Part shown: one piece after another, positions 17,150 to 25,088 of the stretch
Position numbering within the stretch: the stretch's first letter is position 1
Layout: every line of letters begins with the position of its first letter
NCBI GenBank assembly: GCA_028284445.1
Contig: JANQRS010000021.1
Location: forward strand, 124,001-188,000
DNA length: 64,000 nucleotides
Reading direction: 5' to 3'
DNA from: Calditrichia bacterium
Lineage (GTDB): Bacteria > Calditrichota > Calditrichia > RBG-13-44-9 > J075
The notes under the pieces: generated by a model
Told to the model about the DNA's origin: nothing
Database searches by the model: none
The model's input: only the letters and a program-made list of their open reading frames with translations
Made by a program: the position numbers and the translations under genes

Positions 17150-18556
17150 ATGATATCACTTGTTCAACGATTATTACGGCAACATCGTTTAGCCCCGATA
17201 ATTGCTATCGTTTACTGTCTTGTTTTTCAGAGCCCGGTTTTCTCACAGGCTGAAGCACCGACAAATGAAAACAGCAGCTTTCACCCTCTTGGAGAATGGC
17301 GGCAAATCACCAGTAAGTTTGGCTATCGCAAAAATCCATTCGGCGGCGGGAAAAGGCAATTTCACCGGGGCATCGACCTGGCAATTCAGGTTGGGGACTC
17401 TGTGTTCGCCTGGCGAACAGGTGTTGTCAGTTACACGGGATATAACAAAATCAGCGGTAATGTCGTCAACGTTCTCCATGCAGACGGTTACACCTCAAAA
17501 TACCATCACCTGCTACGAATCCTGGTTGAAGAAGGTGAAGTTGTGGATGCTGGACAATACATCGGTAAGGCGGGCAAGAGCGGGAGAGTCACCGGTCCAC
17601 ATCTGCATTTCACATTAATGAAAGAAGAAAAATTTCTTGACCCCCTCCCCTTTCTGAAAAAGTCGAGTCGAGTCGGCCCGGCGCAAAATCGCAAACCAAC
17701 AAATGTGCAACGCGTTCAGAAAGAAATGCTGTTCAGATCGACGCCATTTGAAGGCGATCTTTATATCAATGGGGAATTCCGAGGTAAAACACCACAGAGC
17801 CTGAAGCTGGACTATGGTCAGCACTTTATAGAAATCGATGGTGGACGCGGTTACCAGTCGGTTCGTGAACGCATCGAAGTTAATCAGCACAGTGACCGCA
17901 TTTATGCAGCGACACTAAGTCGACGTGTACGTGAAGAGGCCGCAGAAGCAGATCTTGATTACGGCTCTCCCAGCCTGGGACGCATCAATGGCCTACTGAC
18001 CAGTTTGAATGTCTTAACACCCAGTTCACCCGAATTCCAGGGCATTACGCGCCGCAACTTCGGTTTTGACATCGGTTTAGGCGGCTTCTTCGATGTGACC
18101 CCAATTCTATTCACGGATCAGTTTGTCGAGGTGAAGCTCAGCATGTCTTTCGGGAGTTTCGAGGAGGATCAACTTTATTATAATCGCAGCATCGGCGGGA
18201 ATACAACACGCACAGAAAGCCTCGATTACTATCGCGTGATTGCCGGAGCGGTTGGGTATTACTTAAGCCCGCGCTTATCGCAACGCTTCAACCTCCTTTT
18301 CGGGAGCGAAATTGCTGTTGGAAGCTGGCGGGTTCGCACGCGTTCGGTCAATGAGGGCCGGGAGCCGGTTTCCGGCGATGTAACCGAAGCCTATGATTAT
18401 CGTTTCAACTACCTGGCGCCGGCCGTTGTTATCGGTGGTCTTGTGCAAATCAATGACCACCTCGCAGCCTCTCTGAAATTCCAACAAACGGTATTGGCCA
18501 CGGAGACCGGCTGGTCAGGCTATAAAATTGGACTAATCACGGGTTTTAAGAGATGA
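17150..18556 (+). CDS. M23 (LytM) peptidase with PEGA domain and C-terminal barrel-like region
   Basis: A signal peptide (to about 33) is followed by an M23 peptidase domain with the zinc motif HRGID (His72, Asp76) and HLHF (His151, His153). This suggests an active peptidoglycan endopeptidase. Residues 195-255 (STPFEGDLYINGEFRGKTP...) form a PEGA surface domain. The remaining 170 residues have alternating beta-strand patterns and may form a small outer-membrane barrel, so it may link wall hydrolysis to the outer membrane. Its stop overlaps the next gene's start (ATGA). M23-PEGA fusions are uncommon. Confidence 0.85.
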   Translation: MISLVQRLLRQHRLAPIIAIVYCLVFQSPVFSQAEAPTNENSSFHPLGEWRQITSKFGYRKNPFGGGKRQFHRGIDLAIQVGDSVFAWRTGVVSYTGYNKISGNVVNVLHADGYTSKYHHLLRILVEEGEVVDAGQYIGKAGKSGRVTGPHLHFTLMKEEKFLDPLPFLKKSSRVGPAQNRKPTNVQRVQKEMLFRSTPFEGDLYINGEFRGKTPQSLKLDYGQHFIEIDGGRGYQSVRERIEVNQHSDRIYAATLSRRVREEAAEADLDYGSPSLGRINGLLTSLNVLTPSSPEFQGITRRNFGFDIGLGGFFDVTPILFTDQFVEVKLSMSFGSFEEDQLYYNRSIGGNTTRTESLDYYRVIAGAVGYYLSPRLSQRFNLLFGSEIAVGSWRVRTRSVNEGREPVSGDVTEAYDYRFNYLAPAVVIGGLVQINDHLAASLKFQQTVLATETGWSGYKIGLITGFKR

Positions 18557-18942
18557 GTCGATTTAGAATGGTTGCGATTCTACTAGGAATGCTATTGGCG
18601 CTAAGCTGCGGAGAAGACACCTCAGCCGATGGCAGACTACAAAACTTTCTCTTCGATCCAACACCTATCGGACCTGTTCAGAATGTTCAGGTTATTCAAG
18701 ACGGCACTGCAGCAGTGCTGACCTGGCGGGCGTTGGATGAGGCCGATATTTACCTTGTTTATATCGCGGAGAATCAAAACAACAACTTCTATCGGCGCAG
18801 CGAGCAGTTTTCCAGCAATGCCGCCCGCTTGAATGACTTGCCTTTGGACATTGCCCTCTTCTTTTATGTTGTGCCGGTTAACAGTGAAGGCTCTTCCGGG
18901 CCGCCGAGTGCAGTTGTTTCCATAACCTTGAGTGGAAACTAG
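18553..18942 (+). CDS. Small lipoprotein with fibronectin-type-III-like fold
   Basis: This 129-residue protein has a clear lipobox (LALSC, Cys19). The rest (VQNVQVIQDGTAAVLTWRALDEADIYLVYIAE...YVVPVNSEGSSGPPSAVVSITL) reads as one FnIII-like beta-sandwich. It is translationally coupled to the M23-PEGA gene by a 4-base overlap and is probably its periplasmic or outer-membrane partner. No enzymatic motif is visible. Confidence 0.8.
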   Translation: MSRFRMVAILLGMLLALSCGEDTSADGRLQNFLFDPTPIGPVQNVQVIQDGTAAVLTWRALDEADIYLVYIAENQNNNFYRRSEQFSSNAARLNDLPLDIALFFYVVPVNSEGSSGPPSAVVSITLSGN

Positions 18943-18944
18943 CG

Positions 18945-19220
18945 TTACGAATCAAATTTTCCCAGGCGATCCTGCCAATCAGACCGTAAACGCCACCCCC
19001 AGCCACGCGCATAAAAGATGACATCCAACTCCTTGCGACGCTGCATGGATTTCCCCATGAGCAAATACGAAAGATGATCTGGTATCAAGGTTTTCTTTGC
19101 GCTTCTTCCCGGACGTTTGGCAAGAAATTCACACAACTCTTTCCAATGGCTCCATTCAGTTCGACTCACAGCAACCCCACAAATATTGGTCTCAGGTGTG
19201 AGATTACTATCGGTTCGCAA
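18945..19220 (-). CDS. Small hypothetical protein
   Basis: This frame of up to 91 residues opens with TTG and has no clear ribosome site. Composition and codon use look protein-like (SRTEWSHWKELCEFLAKRPGRSAKK, then ARGWGWRLRSDWQDRLGKF). It lies 40 bases beyond the 3' end of arfB on the same strand and ends 2 bases from the convergent lipoprotein gene. I do not recognise a family. It could be a small basic cytoplasmic protein or a decayed gene. Confidence 0.4.
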   Translation of the reverse strand: MRTDSNLTPETNICGVAVSRTEWSHWKELCEFLAKRPGRSAKKTLIPDHLSYLLMGKSMQRRKELDVIFYARGWGWRLRSDWQDRLGKFDS

Positions 19221-19260
19221 GTCAGTTGCTTGAATTTTTTCTCAAAAAAATGTAAGAATT

Positions 19261-19686
19261 CTAGTCGGAGTCCTGACGGACTTTGCCGCGTAAGCGTTTG
19301 GTGGCGCTGCGCTTACGCTTCGCTTCCAGACGCTTCTTGCGGACAGCGCGCGAAGGGCGGGTTTTCTTGCGGACTGATGGCCGGCGACAAGCCTGACGGA
19401 TGAGGTCAATCAAACGATCCTTTGCAGCCTGACGGTTACGCTCCTGGCTGCGATGATCACGGGCATCAATAATCAAAATGCCGTCACGGGTAATGCGGTT
19501 AGCGGCAATACTTAGCAGGCGGGTTTTCACTTCTTCCGGAAGCGATGCAGAATTACGGACATCAAAACGCAGCTGGACGGCAGTTGACACTTTATTCACG
19601 TGCTGTCCACCAGGCCCCGATGCCCGCACAAACTGTTCCTGGATTTCCCGTTCATCCAGAGAGACTTTATTGGTAATTCGTATCAT
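19261..19686 (-). CDS. arfB: Alternative ribosome-rescue hydrolase ArfB
   Basis: This 141-residue release-factor-like protein has the catalytic GGQ loop (RASGPGGQHVNKV) and a long Lys/Arg-rich C-terminal tail (KKTRPSRAVRKKRLEAKRKRS). In E. coli ArfB (YaeJ) this tail enters the empty mRNA channel of stalled ribosomes. The codon-recognition domains of RF1/RF2 are absent, as expected. The ATG at 19686 is preferred; the longer open frame upstream encodes sequence unlike the family and overlaps the preceding membrane protein. Confidence 0.93.
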   Translation of the reverse strand: MIRITNKVSLDEREIQEQFVRASGPGGQHVNKVSTAVQLRFDVRNSASLPEEVKTRLLSIAANRITRDGILIIDARDHRSQERNRQAAKDRLIDLIRQACRRPSVRKKTRPSRAVRKKRLEAKRKRSATKRLRGKVRQDSD

Positions 19687-19687
19687 T

Positions 19688-19969
19688 TTAGAATATAAAC
19701 GCGGCCAGGTTTTTTGCCCCCGCCAAAAGCACCAGGATAACCAGGTGAGTAAAGTCCAGCTGACGGCCGTCTTGCAGCTGGATAGCGGGCTTAAAGAAGC
19801 TGTGAATCGCCTCAATAAACGGCACATAGATTTTATCAAGAAATTCGCGTGTTTTCAGAACTTCCTGCTTAAAGGATGACTGAAAAAATGTAACCAGCAC
19901 CCAGTGGATAACTGCACCCAACATGAGCAGGTTCAGTGCCAATACAAACAATTTTGCTATCGGACTCAT
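19688..19969 (-). CDS. Small membrane protein, possibly YggT-like
   Basis: This 93-residue protein has two hydrophobic segments (LFVLALNLLMLGAVIHWVLVTFF and THLVILVLLAGAKNLAAFIF). Between them lies PFIEAIHSFF...LDFTHL, which recalls the 'P..R.IPP...IDFSPL' region of YggT proteins. That similarity is weak and judged by eye. GAGGT precedes the ATG. It begins 5 bases after the FHA protein's stop and ends one base before the arfB ATG, so the three genes form one operon. Confidence 0.6.
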   Translation of the reverse strand: MSPIAKLFVLALNLLMLGAVIHWVLVTFFQSSFKQEVLKTREFLDKIYVPFIEAIHSFFKPAIQLQDGRQLDFTHLVILVLLAGAKNLAAFIF

Positions 19970-19974
19970 ATGTA

Positions 19975-21459
19975 TTACCTCTTCTTGACCGTTTTTTTAT
20001 CTTCTGTTTGTTTTTTTCGATAATGCTCCGGATACCACTCGTGCATGCAGTCCGGACACATGCTATGCGTAAATTCAGCATCGGAATGCTTCTGAATGTA
20101 GACCTCCAGCTGATTCCAATAGCCCTTGTCATCACGGATCTTCTTGCAGGCTGAACAAATTGGAATCAAACCACAGAGGGTATTGATTTTTGCCAATGCC
20201 TCTTTCAAGTCCTCAATAAGCTGCTCACGCTCTTGTTCCACAAGAACGCGACGGCTAATATCCCTTATTATAGACAGTACTTCCGCCTCACCACAAGCAA
20301 CAATTCGATTTTCGAAATAGCGGGTCTTTCCGTTTTGCTGCAGCGAGAATTCAAATATCTGCAATTGCTCAGCTCCCAGCGCTTCGCTGATGAGATTTCC
20401 CATATTGTCGGCGATGGCCTCCGGCAGGTATTGAAAAATCGATGTGCCGGTTGCGTCTTCCGGGAGAAAGCTTTCCGGCCAGGCACCGGCAGACAAGTTC
20501 AGGATATTGCCGTCAGCCGCTAAGCGCAGCATCAGATCCGGATAGGCATTTAGCAGGGCCTTATTGGCTTCAACGCTTTCCTGCAGGGTAGCAAGGAATT
20601 GCTCGAGGCCGGAGCGCGCCTGAATTTCGTGATCAACCCGGGCATCCAACATCAGCTTCTCGATGCCAAAAGCAGCCTGGGCAGCAATGTCATTTAACAG
20701 CTGCAGACCGCGCTCCGAGAACTTGGCCGGAAGCGGATCTTCCAGATAAAGGGCGCCAAGGAGTTCCTTGCCGCTCATTAGGGGCACGCACATTACCGAG
20801 CGAATTTCCTGACTGGCATTTGACAGCGATTGGTCCAGTTCGAGGTGACGACTAATGAGCAGACCCTCCCCTTCCGCGCACACCCGTTCAATGATTGCTG
20901 AGGCATATATCGGGGTTTCACCACTGATGACAATTTGCGGTGCTTGATCATCCCTCGGTATTTCTATGACGCCGCACTGGGCATTGAGTGATTCGCAGGC
21001 AAAAGCGACTACCCACGTGAGAAAGTCATCAACATTATTTGCCGTCTGTAACCCTGCCGAAACTTGCTGTAAAACGCCGTAGTTGAATTCAACGGTTCGA
21101 TCCGGGTCTACAATGTGTGGCGCCATGGTGACTTCAAATGAGTCGGTTGTTTTCTCGTCATCGCGAATAAAACGAATGCTATTAAAACCGATCTTAATGC
21201 GGTCTCCGTGACGCAGGCGGCTCTTCTTTACGCGGATTTCATTGACAAAGGTGTGGTTCTTACTGTCCAGGTCTTCAATATAATAGCCTTCGCCACTTTG
21301 ATAAATGCGGGCATGGCGGCGCGATACCGTTTCATCATTCAATATAAGGTCGTTCCTGATCCCATTTAGTTCTGCGCTTTTTCCGACATAGAGACTTTGG
21401 CTGGAAAGCAGGCACTCTTCTTCCTCTCCATTTCGGCGGCGAATTAACAGCTTGGGCAT
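19975..21459 (-). CDS. FHA-GAF-PAS signalling protein with C-terminal Cys cluster
   Basis: The start is the ATG at 21459 with GAGGA upstream; a TTG 15 bases earlier is in frame but overlaps that site. Domains: FHA (about 1-95, motif DETVSRRHARIYQ, phosphothreonine binding), GAF (about 130-270), PAS-like (about 295-420), then a short coiled segment. The tail GLIPICSACKKIRDDKGYW...CPDCMHEW pairs CxxC with CPDC and is common at the ends of PAS and response-regulator proteins. No kinase, cyclase or phosphatase domain follows, so it probably relays signals by binding partners. Co-directional with the small membrane protein and arfB. Confidence 0.85.
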   Translation of the reverse strand: MPKLLIRRRNGEEEECLLSSQSLYVGKSAELNGIRNDLILNDETVSRRHARIYQSGEGYYIEDLDSKNHTFVNEIRVKKSRLRHGDRIKIGFNSIRFIRDDEKTTDSFEVTMAPHIVDPDRTVEFNYGVLQQVSAGLQTANNVDDFLTWVVAFACESLNAQCGVIEIPRDDQAPQIVISGETPIYASAIIERVCAEGEGLLISRHLELDQSLSNASQEIRSVMCVPLMSGKELLGALYLEDPLPAKFSERGLQLLNDIAAQAAFGIEKLMLDARVDHEIQARSGLEQFLATLQESVEANKALLNAYPDLMLRLAADGNILNLSAGAWPESFLPEDATGTSIFQYLPEAIADNMGNLISEALGAEQLQIFEFSLQQNGKTRYFENRIVACGEAEVLSIIRDISRRVLVEQEREQLIEDLKEALAKINTLCGLIPICSACKKIRDDKGYWNQLEVYIQKHSDAEFTHSMCPDCMHEWYPEHYRKKQTEDKKTVKKR

Positions 21460-21726
21460 GTCAGTGATCCTCAAAATTCAATGACAGATTCATCGCCGGG
21501 AATCTAATACCATCCATGCCCAGATCCAAAATCAAACTTGGTGTTTACGAAATAATGTCCTATATTTCCAGCGCTTTATTTGGTGAATGCCCATCCCGGG
21601 CGCCGGTCTTCGCGCGACAACCTTACCTTACATGCCACTTCCATCTTCGATTGCAGGAGAAACGGCTGTCGCCGCAGGAATCAATACTAAATCATGAAAA
21701 ACAATGCGAATAAAGGGAGAGTCCAC

Positions 21727-23295
21727 ATGGATCTTTGCCTGATGACTCGCGGGGTGTCGGTTAGCGCGATCGTTCTGGTGCTTATGACACTTTGTCTGTG
21801 GCATCGTCCGCTGGAGGCACAAGTAACATTTGACGGCATTTGGCAAAATGGCCAGTTCGATGAGAAAATCTGGAGTGACGCCACCTGGGAATCGTTCCGT
21901 TCCAAGCGAAACGAGCTCAAAATTGACGGTTATCGCCTGGTCGATATTGAGACCGCAGTTTCCGGCGGCGTTCGCAAATATTACGGTCTGTGGTATCCGG
22001 CAGAAGATGAATCGGAATTGTGGGTAGATCTCGATTGGGGCACCTTCCTCAGCAAATTTCAATCGCTTGCAGACCAGGGAATGACGCTTATCGACCTGGA
22101 AGTGTTCCGAGGCGGCAATAGCCAGCGCTATATGGGCATTTGGCGCAGTGGCGACGTGCCGCAAAAGATCCTGGTTGATGCCAACTGGCAATCTTTTAAG
22201 GACACACGCTCGAACCTGGCCGAAGACGGTTATTTCCTGACTGACGTTGAGGTTTATGTGGACGGCGGAAGGCTGAAATTTGCCGGGGTGTGGGAACAAA
22301 GCGGCAGTAGCTCTCTACTATTGGCTGATCTCACTCAAGATACTTTCGACGCCTTAACCGAAGGCCTCAGCGAGAACGGCATGGCCTTAATTGATATGGA
22401 GCGCTACCGTGTTGGAGGTAGTACACGCTTTACAGGCATTTGGCGAAACAACGGCGGTGCGACGGACATCGCCCAGGGCATAAACTGGAACGCGTTTCGC
22501 TCAAAGTATCGTCGTGAACAGCAGGACGGCAACGGCTTGATTGATTTCGACCTGGCAGGCAGCGCTGATCGCGCCGTTCAAGCCAACACCGTTCGCAACA
22601 ACGAAGACCGCGGCGATTCCAATAATCGAATCCCCTCGTCGCAGCAGGTCTTTTTTGATGCTGAAGATGGTGGTGGCGGCCCGCGAAGCGGCGGGTCATC
22701 ATCCGGAAATAGCGGATCGTCCTCCGGTAGCGGCGATGAAGTGGTATTTATGGTAGACGACACCAATGTTCGGGGCACATCCCGCCGCAGATCGTCCGGC
22801 AGCGGATCAGGTTCGGCAAGTTCCGGCAATACGTCAACGCAATCGACATCGGGCGCTGTATCGCCCCGGAGCAGTTCCGGCGATGACGGTCTGTCATTCG
22901 GCGACACCACGCCAAACCGCCGCAGTGCCGGAGGCACCTCTGGTCAGAGCACAAGCAGCGGCTCATCAACATCGTCGTCCGGCAGCAAGAGCAGTGGAAA
23001 TGTGCAATACGGCCGGGCGACCTACTACGCAAATTCCCTGGTTGGCAACAAAACCGCCAGCGGTGAAGTGTACACCCACGACAAGCTAACGGCAGCTCAC
23101 TTGCAGCATCCCTTCGGCACTATGTTGCGGGTGACAAATATGGGCAATGGCAAAAGCATCGAGGTACGGGTTAATGATCGCGGACCCTATGCCAAGGACA
23201 AAACCAAAATCATCGATCTTTCCCGTCGGGCCTTCGAACAGTTAGGGGCGATCAGCCTTGGTGTAATCGATGTAAAGGTAGAAGTTATCCGCTAG
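21727..23295 (+). CDS. RlpA-like double-psi barrel protein with N-terminal BTRD1-type repeats
   Basis: The ATG at 21727 is preferred, with GGGAGAG upstream and a signal peptide following. Five repeats of about 50 residues (pattern GIW..G...W....W..F......L...GY.L.D.E....GG...Y.G.W) resemble the bacterial tandem repeat domain BTRD1. A Ser/Gly-rich linker of about 130 residues follows. Then comes an RlpA double-psi beta-barrel (GRATYYANSLVGNKTASGE...VNDRGPYAKD...IDLSRRAFEQLG). RlpA domains bind or cleave denuded glycan strands at the septum. There is no SPOR domain. The fusion to BTRD1-like repeats is unusual. Confidence 0.82.
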   Translation: MDLCLMTRGVSVSAIVLVLMTLCLWHRPLEAQVTFDGIWQNGQFDEKIWSDATWESFRSKRNELKIDGYRLVDIETAVSGGVRKYYGLWYPAEDESELWVDLDWGTFLSKFQSLADQGMTLIDLEVFRGGNSQRYMGIWRSGDVPQKILVDANWQSFKDTRSNLAEDGYFLTDVEVYVDGGRLKFAGVWEQSGSSSLLLADLTQDTFDALTEGLSENGMALIDMERYRVGGSTRFTGIWRNNGGATDIAQGINWNAFRSKYRREQQDGNGLIDFDLAGSADRAVQANTVRNNEDRGDSNNRIPSSQQVFFDAEDGGGGPRSGGSSSGNSGSSSGSGDEVVFMVDDTNVRGTSRRRSSGSGSGSASSGNTSTQSTSGAVSPRSSSGDDGLSFGDTTPNRRSAGGTSGQSTSSGSSTSSSGSKSSGNVQYGRATYYANSLVGNKTASGEVYTHDKLTAAHLQHPFGTMLRVTNMGNGKSIEVRVNDRGPYAKDKTKIIDLSRRAFEQLGAISLGVIDVKVEVIR

Positions 23296-23910
23296 AAATG
23301 GAAAATTGAGTGGAACCAATTGCGCAAGATATCGTTTGATAAATTAAATGATGTTGCATCATAAAAATTGCATTCTGATATTGGAGTTGAGCAACATTAT
23401 CAAATTCTTTTCTGGTAATTTCTGACCGGCGTCAATTCATGCGGCCCGCAACTTGTTATTATTGACAGCCACATGTGAACCGCCATGTTTCTAATAAAAT
23501 AATCCATTTTTCTACTTGACGTATTACTCAAGACAGGACAACTTTGGTATAAGAACATAAGCATCTTCGTGACTATCCGGGCCACAATGCCCGATCTGAT
23601 ATATCTTTTCAACGCATGGAATCCAACTAACATCCGCTAAGAACAGACGATTTGCCCTTTTGCAGCGATCCTGTTTTTCTCTGAGCCACAGAATTTCCGG
23701 TTCAGACTTGCAGCGATGTGTCCGATGCTATTTGTGAAGTGTCGCCACAGAAGTTCTGACATATCGACTTACTTTCAGCTAACAGTTTCGAAGATTCACT
23801 TGCAAACAACATCGCAGGCGTTATGCCCGGCCGCCGGATACGTCCTGCTCAAAGCAGCAAACTTTAACAATTGCCCTGACGGCAATTCATCAAATAGGAA
23901 GGACACACTC
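23296..23910. other. Long leader region upstream of rho
   Basis: These 615 bases hold no convincing gene. The open frame entering rho from 23716 lacks a ribosome site and conserved sequence, so the stretch is better read as an untranslated leader. Long leaders are known for rho genes that control themselves by termination in the leader. I could not place a promoter or a defined structure. Confidence 0.5.
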
Positions 23911-25014
23911 ATGTCATCTCAGACGTGTGAAGGGATACTGGAAATAATGCCGGAAGGTCATGGTTTCCTTCGTAATCCCCGCAACAACTTCAGAGCCAGT
24001 AAATCCGATATATTCGTTCCCCCACCAATGATACGCCACAATCAATTGCTCGATGGCCTCTTAATCGCCGGAAAAATGGGCAAGCCACCCGGACAAGGTA
24101 AAGCCTCTCCCCTGAAGGAAATTTCCAGCATAAATGGCAAGACGCTCGAGCAATACCATGAAAGAACCAGCTTGAAAGAATCGATCAGCATCGATCCGGA
24201 AGAGCGTCTGCGGATGACCCGAGGCGAAAAAGATCTCACCGGAATGGCGATCGATATATTGACGCCGGTTGGCAAAGGTCAGCGCGGGATGATTATTTCG
24301 CCGCCGAAAGCCGGAAAAACGACGATTCTGAAACATATCGCCAAAGCCGTTCGGGAGAACAATCCGGAAGTTGAGATTCTTGTTTTGCTTGTTGATGAAC
24401 GTCCGGAAGAAGTCACCGACTTTCAGAGAGACCTCGACGGCACGATGGTATTTCATTCATCATCGGACCAGGAAGTAGAAAACCACCTCCGCATCATTTC
24501 CCTAACCATGAATATGGCCATGCGCATTGCCGAACTCGGCGGCGACGTGCTCGTTCTCATGGATTCATTAACCCGTATGGGTCGATCCTACAACAAGGAC
24601 AGCCACTCCGGTGGAAAAACCCTCAGCGGCGGCCTTGCGGCCAATGCCCTGGAATTGCCTCGCCGCTTCTTTGGCGCTGCCAGAAATATTGAAGACGGCG
24701 GCTCTCTCACGATCATGGCCACAATCCTCGTAGATACCGGCAGCAGGATGGATGAGGTGATTTTCCAGGAATTCAAAGGCACCGGCAACCTAGATCTCGT
24801 GTTGTCGCGTGAATGTGCTGACCGACGGATCTATCCGGCCATTAACCCCAAGGAGTCGGGCACTCGCAAAGAGCATAAGCTCTACGACGAAGATGAGATG
24901 GATCTTAGCGGTATCATTCGTCGCAAAACCGCGAACATGAAAGCTGCCGAGGCAATGCCATACGTTATCGACTTCGTGAAAGAGATGGCTCGTAAATCCA
25001 TAAAAGTCCGCTAG
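23911..25014 (+). CDS. rho: Transcription termination factor Rho, short divergent form
   Basis: This 367-residue RecA-type RNA translocase starts at the ATG at 23911, after GGAAGGA. It has the cold-shock-like RNA-binding domain ([30 protein letters not shown]), Walker A PPKAGKTT (131-138), VDERPEEV (161-168), Walker B VLVLMD (213-218), the R-loop GGKTLSGG and FFGAARN. The N-terminal helix bundle of about 50 residues found in E. coli Rho is absent. The segment [17 protein letters not shown] replaces the usual 'ASTFDEP..RH' and is distinctive. It probably terminates transcription, but could be a second specialised Rho if the genome also carries a full-length copy. Confidence 0.92.
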   Translation: MSSQTCEGILEIMPEGHGFLRNPRNNFRASKSDIFVPPPMIRHNQLLDGLLIAGKMGKPPGQGKASPLKEISSINGKTLEQYHERTSLKESISIDPEERLRMTRGEKDLTGMAIDILTPVGKGQRGMIISPPKAGKTTILKHIAKAVRENNPEVEILVLLVDERPEEVTDFQRDLDGTMVFHSSSDQEVENHLRIISLTMNMAMRIAELGGDVLVLMDSLTRMGRSYNKDSHSGGKTLSGGLAANALELPRRFFGAARNIEDGGSLTIMATILVDTGSRMDEVIFQEFKGTGNLDLVLSRECADRRIYPAINPKESGTRKEHKLYDEDEMDLSGIIRRKTANMKAAEAMPYVIDFVKEMARKSIKVR

Positions 25015-25088
25015 TTCTTTGATTTTCCCGCGAATCTTCATTAGATTGTCAGCGTTAAACAGGAGTTGATGATCAAATCGAAAAGCGG

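Noticed and set aside
23716..23910. An N-terminal extension of Rho in frame upstream of 23911
   Set aside because: The sequence is unlike any Rho N-terminus and a strong ribosome site stands before the ATG at 23911.
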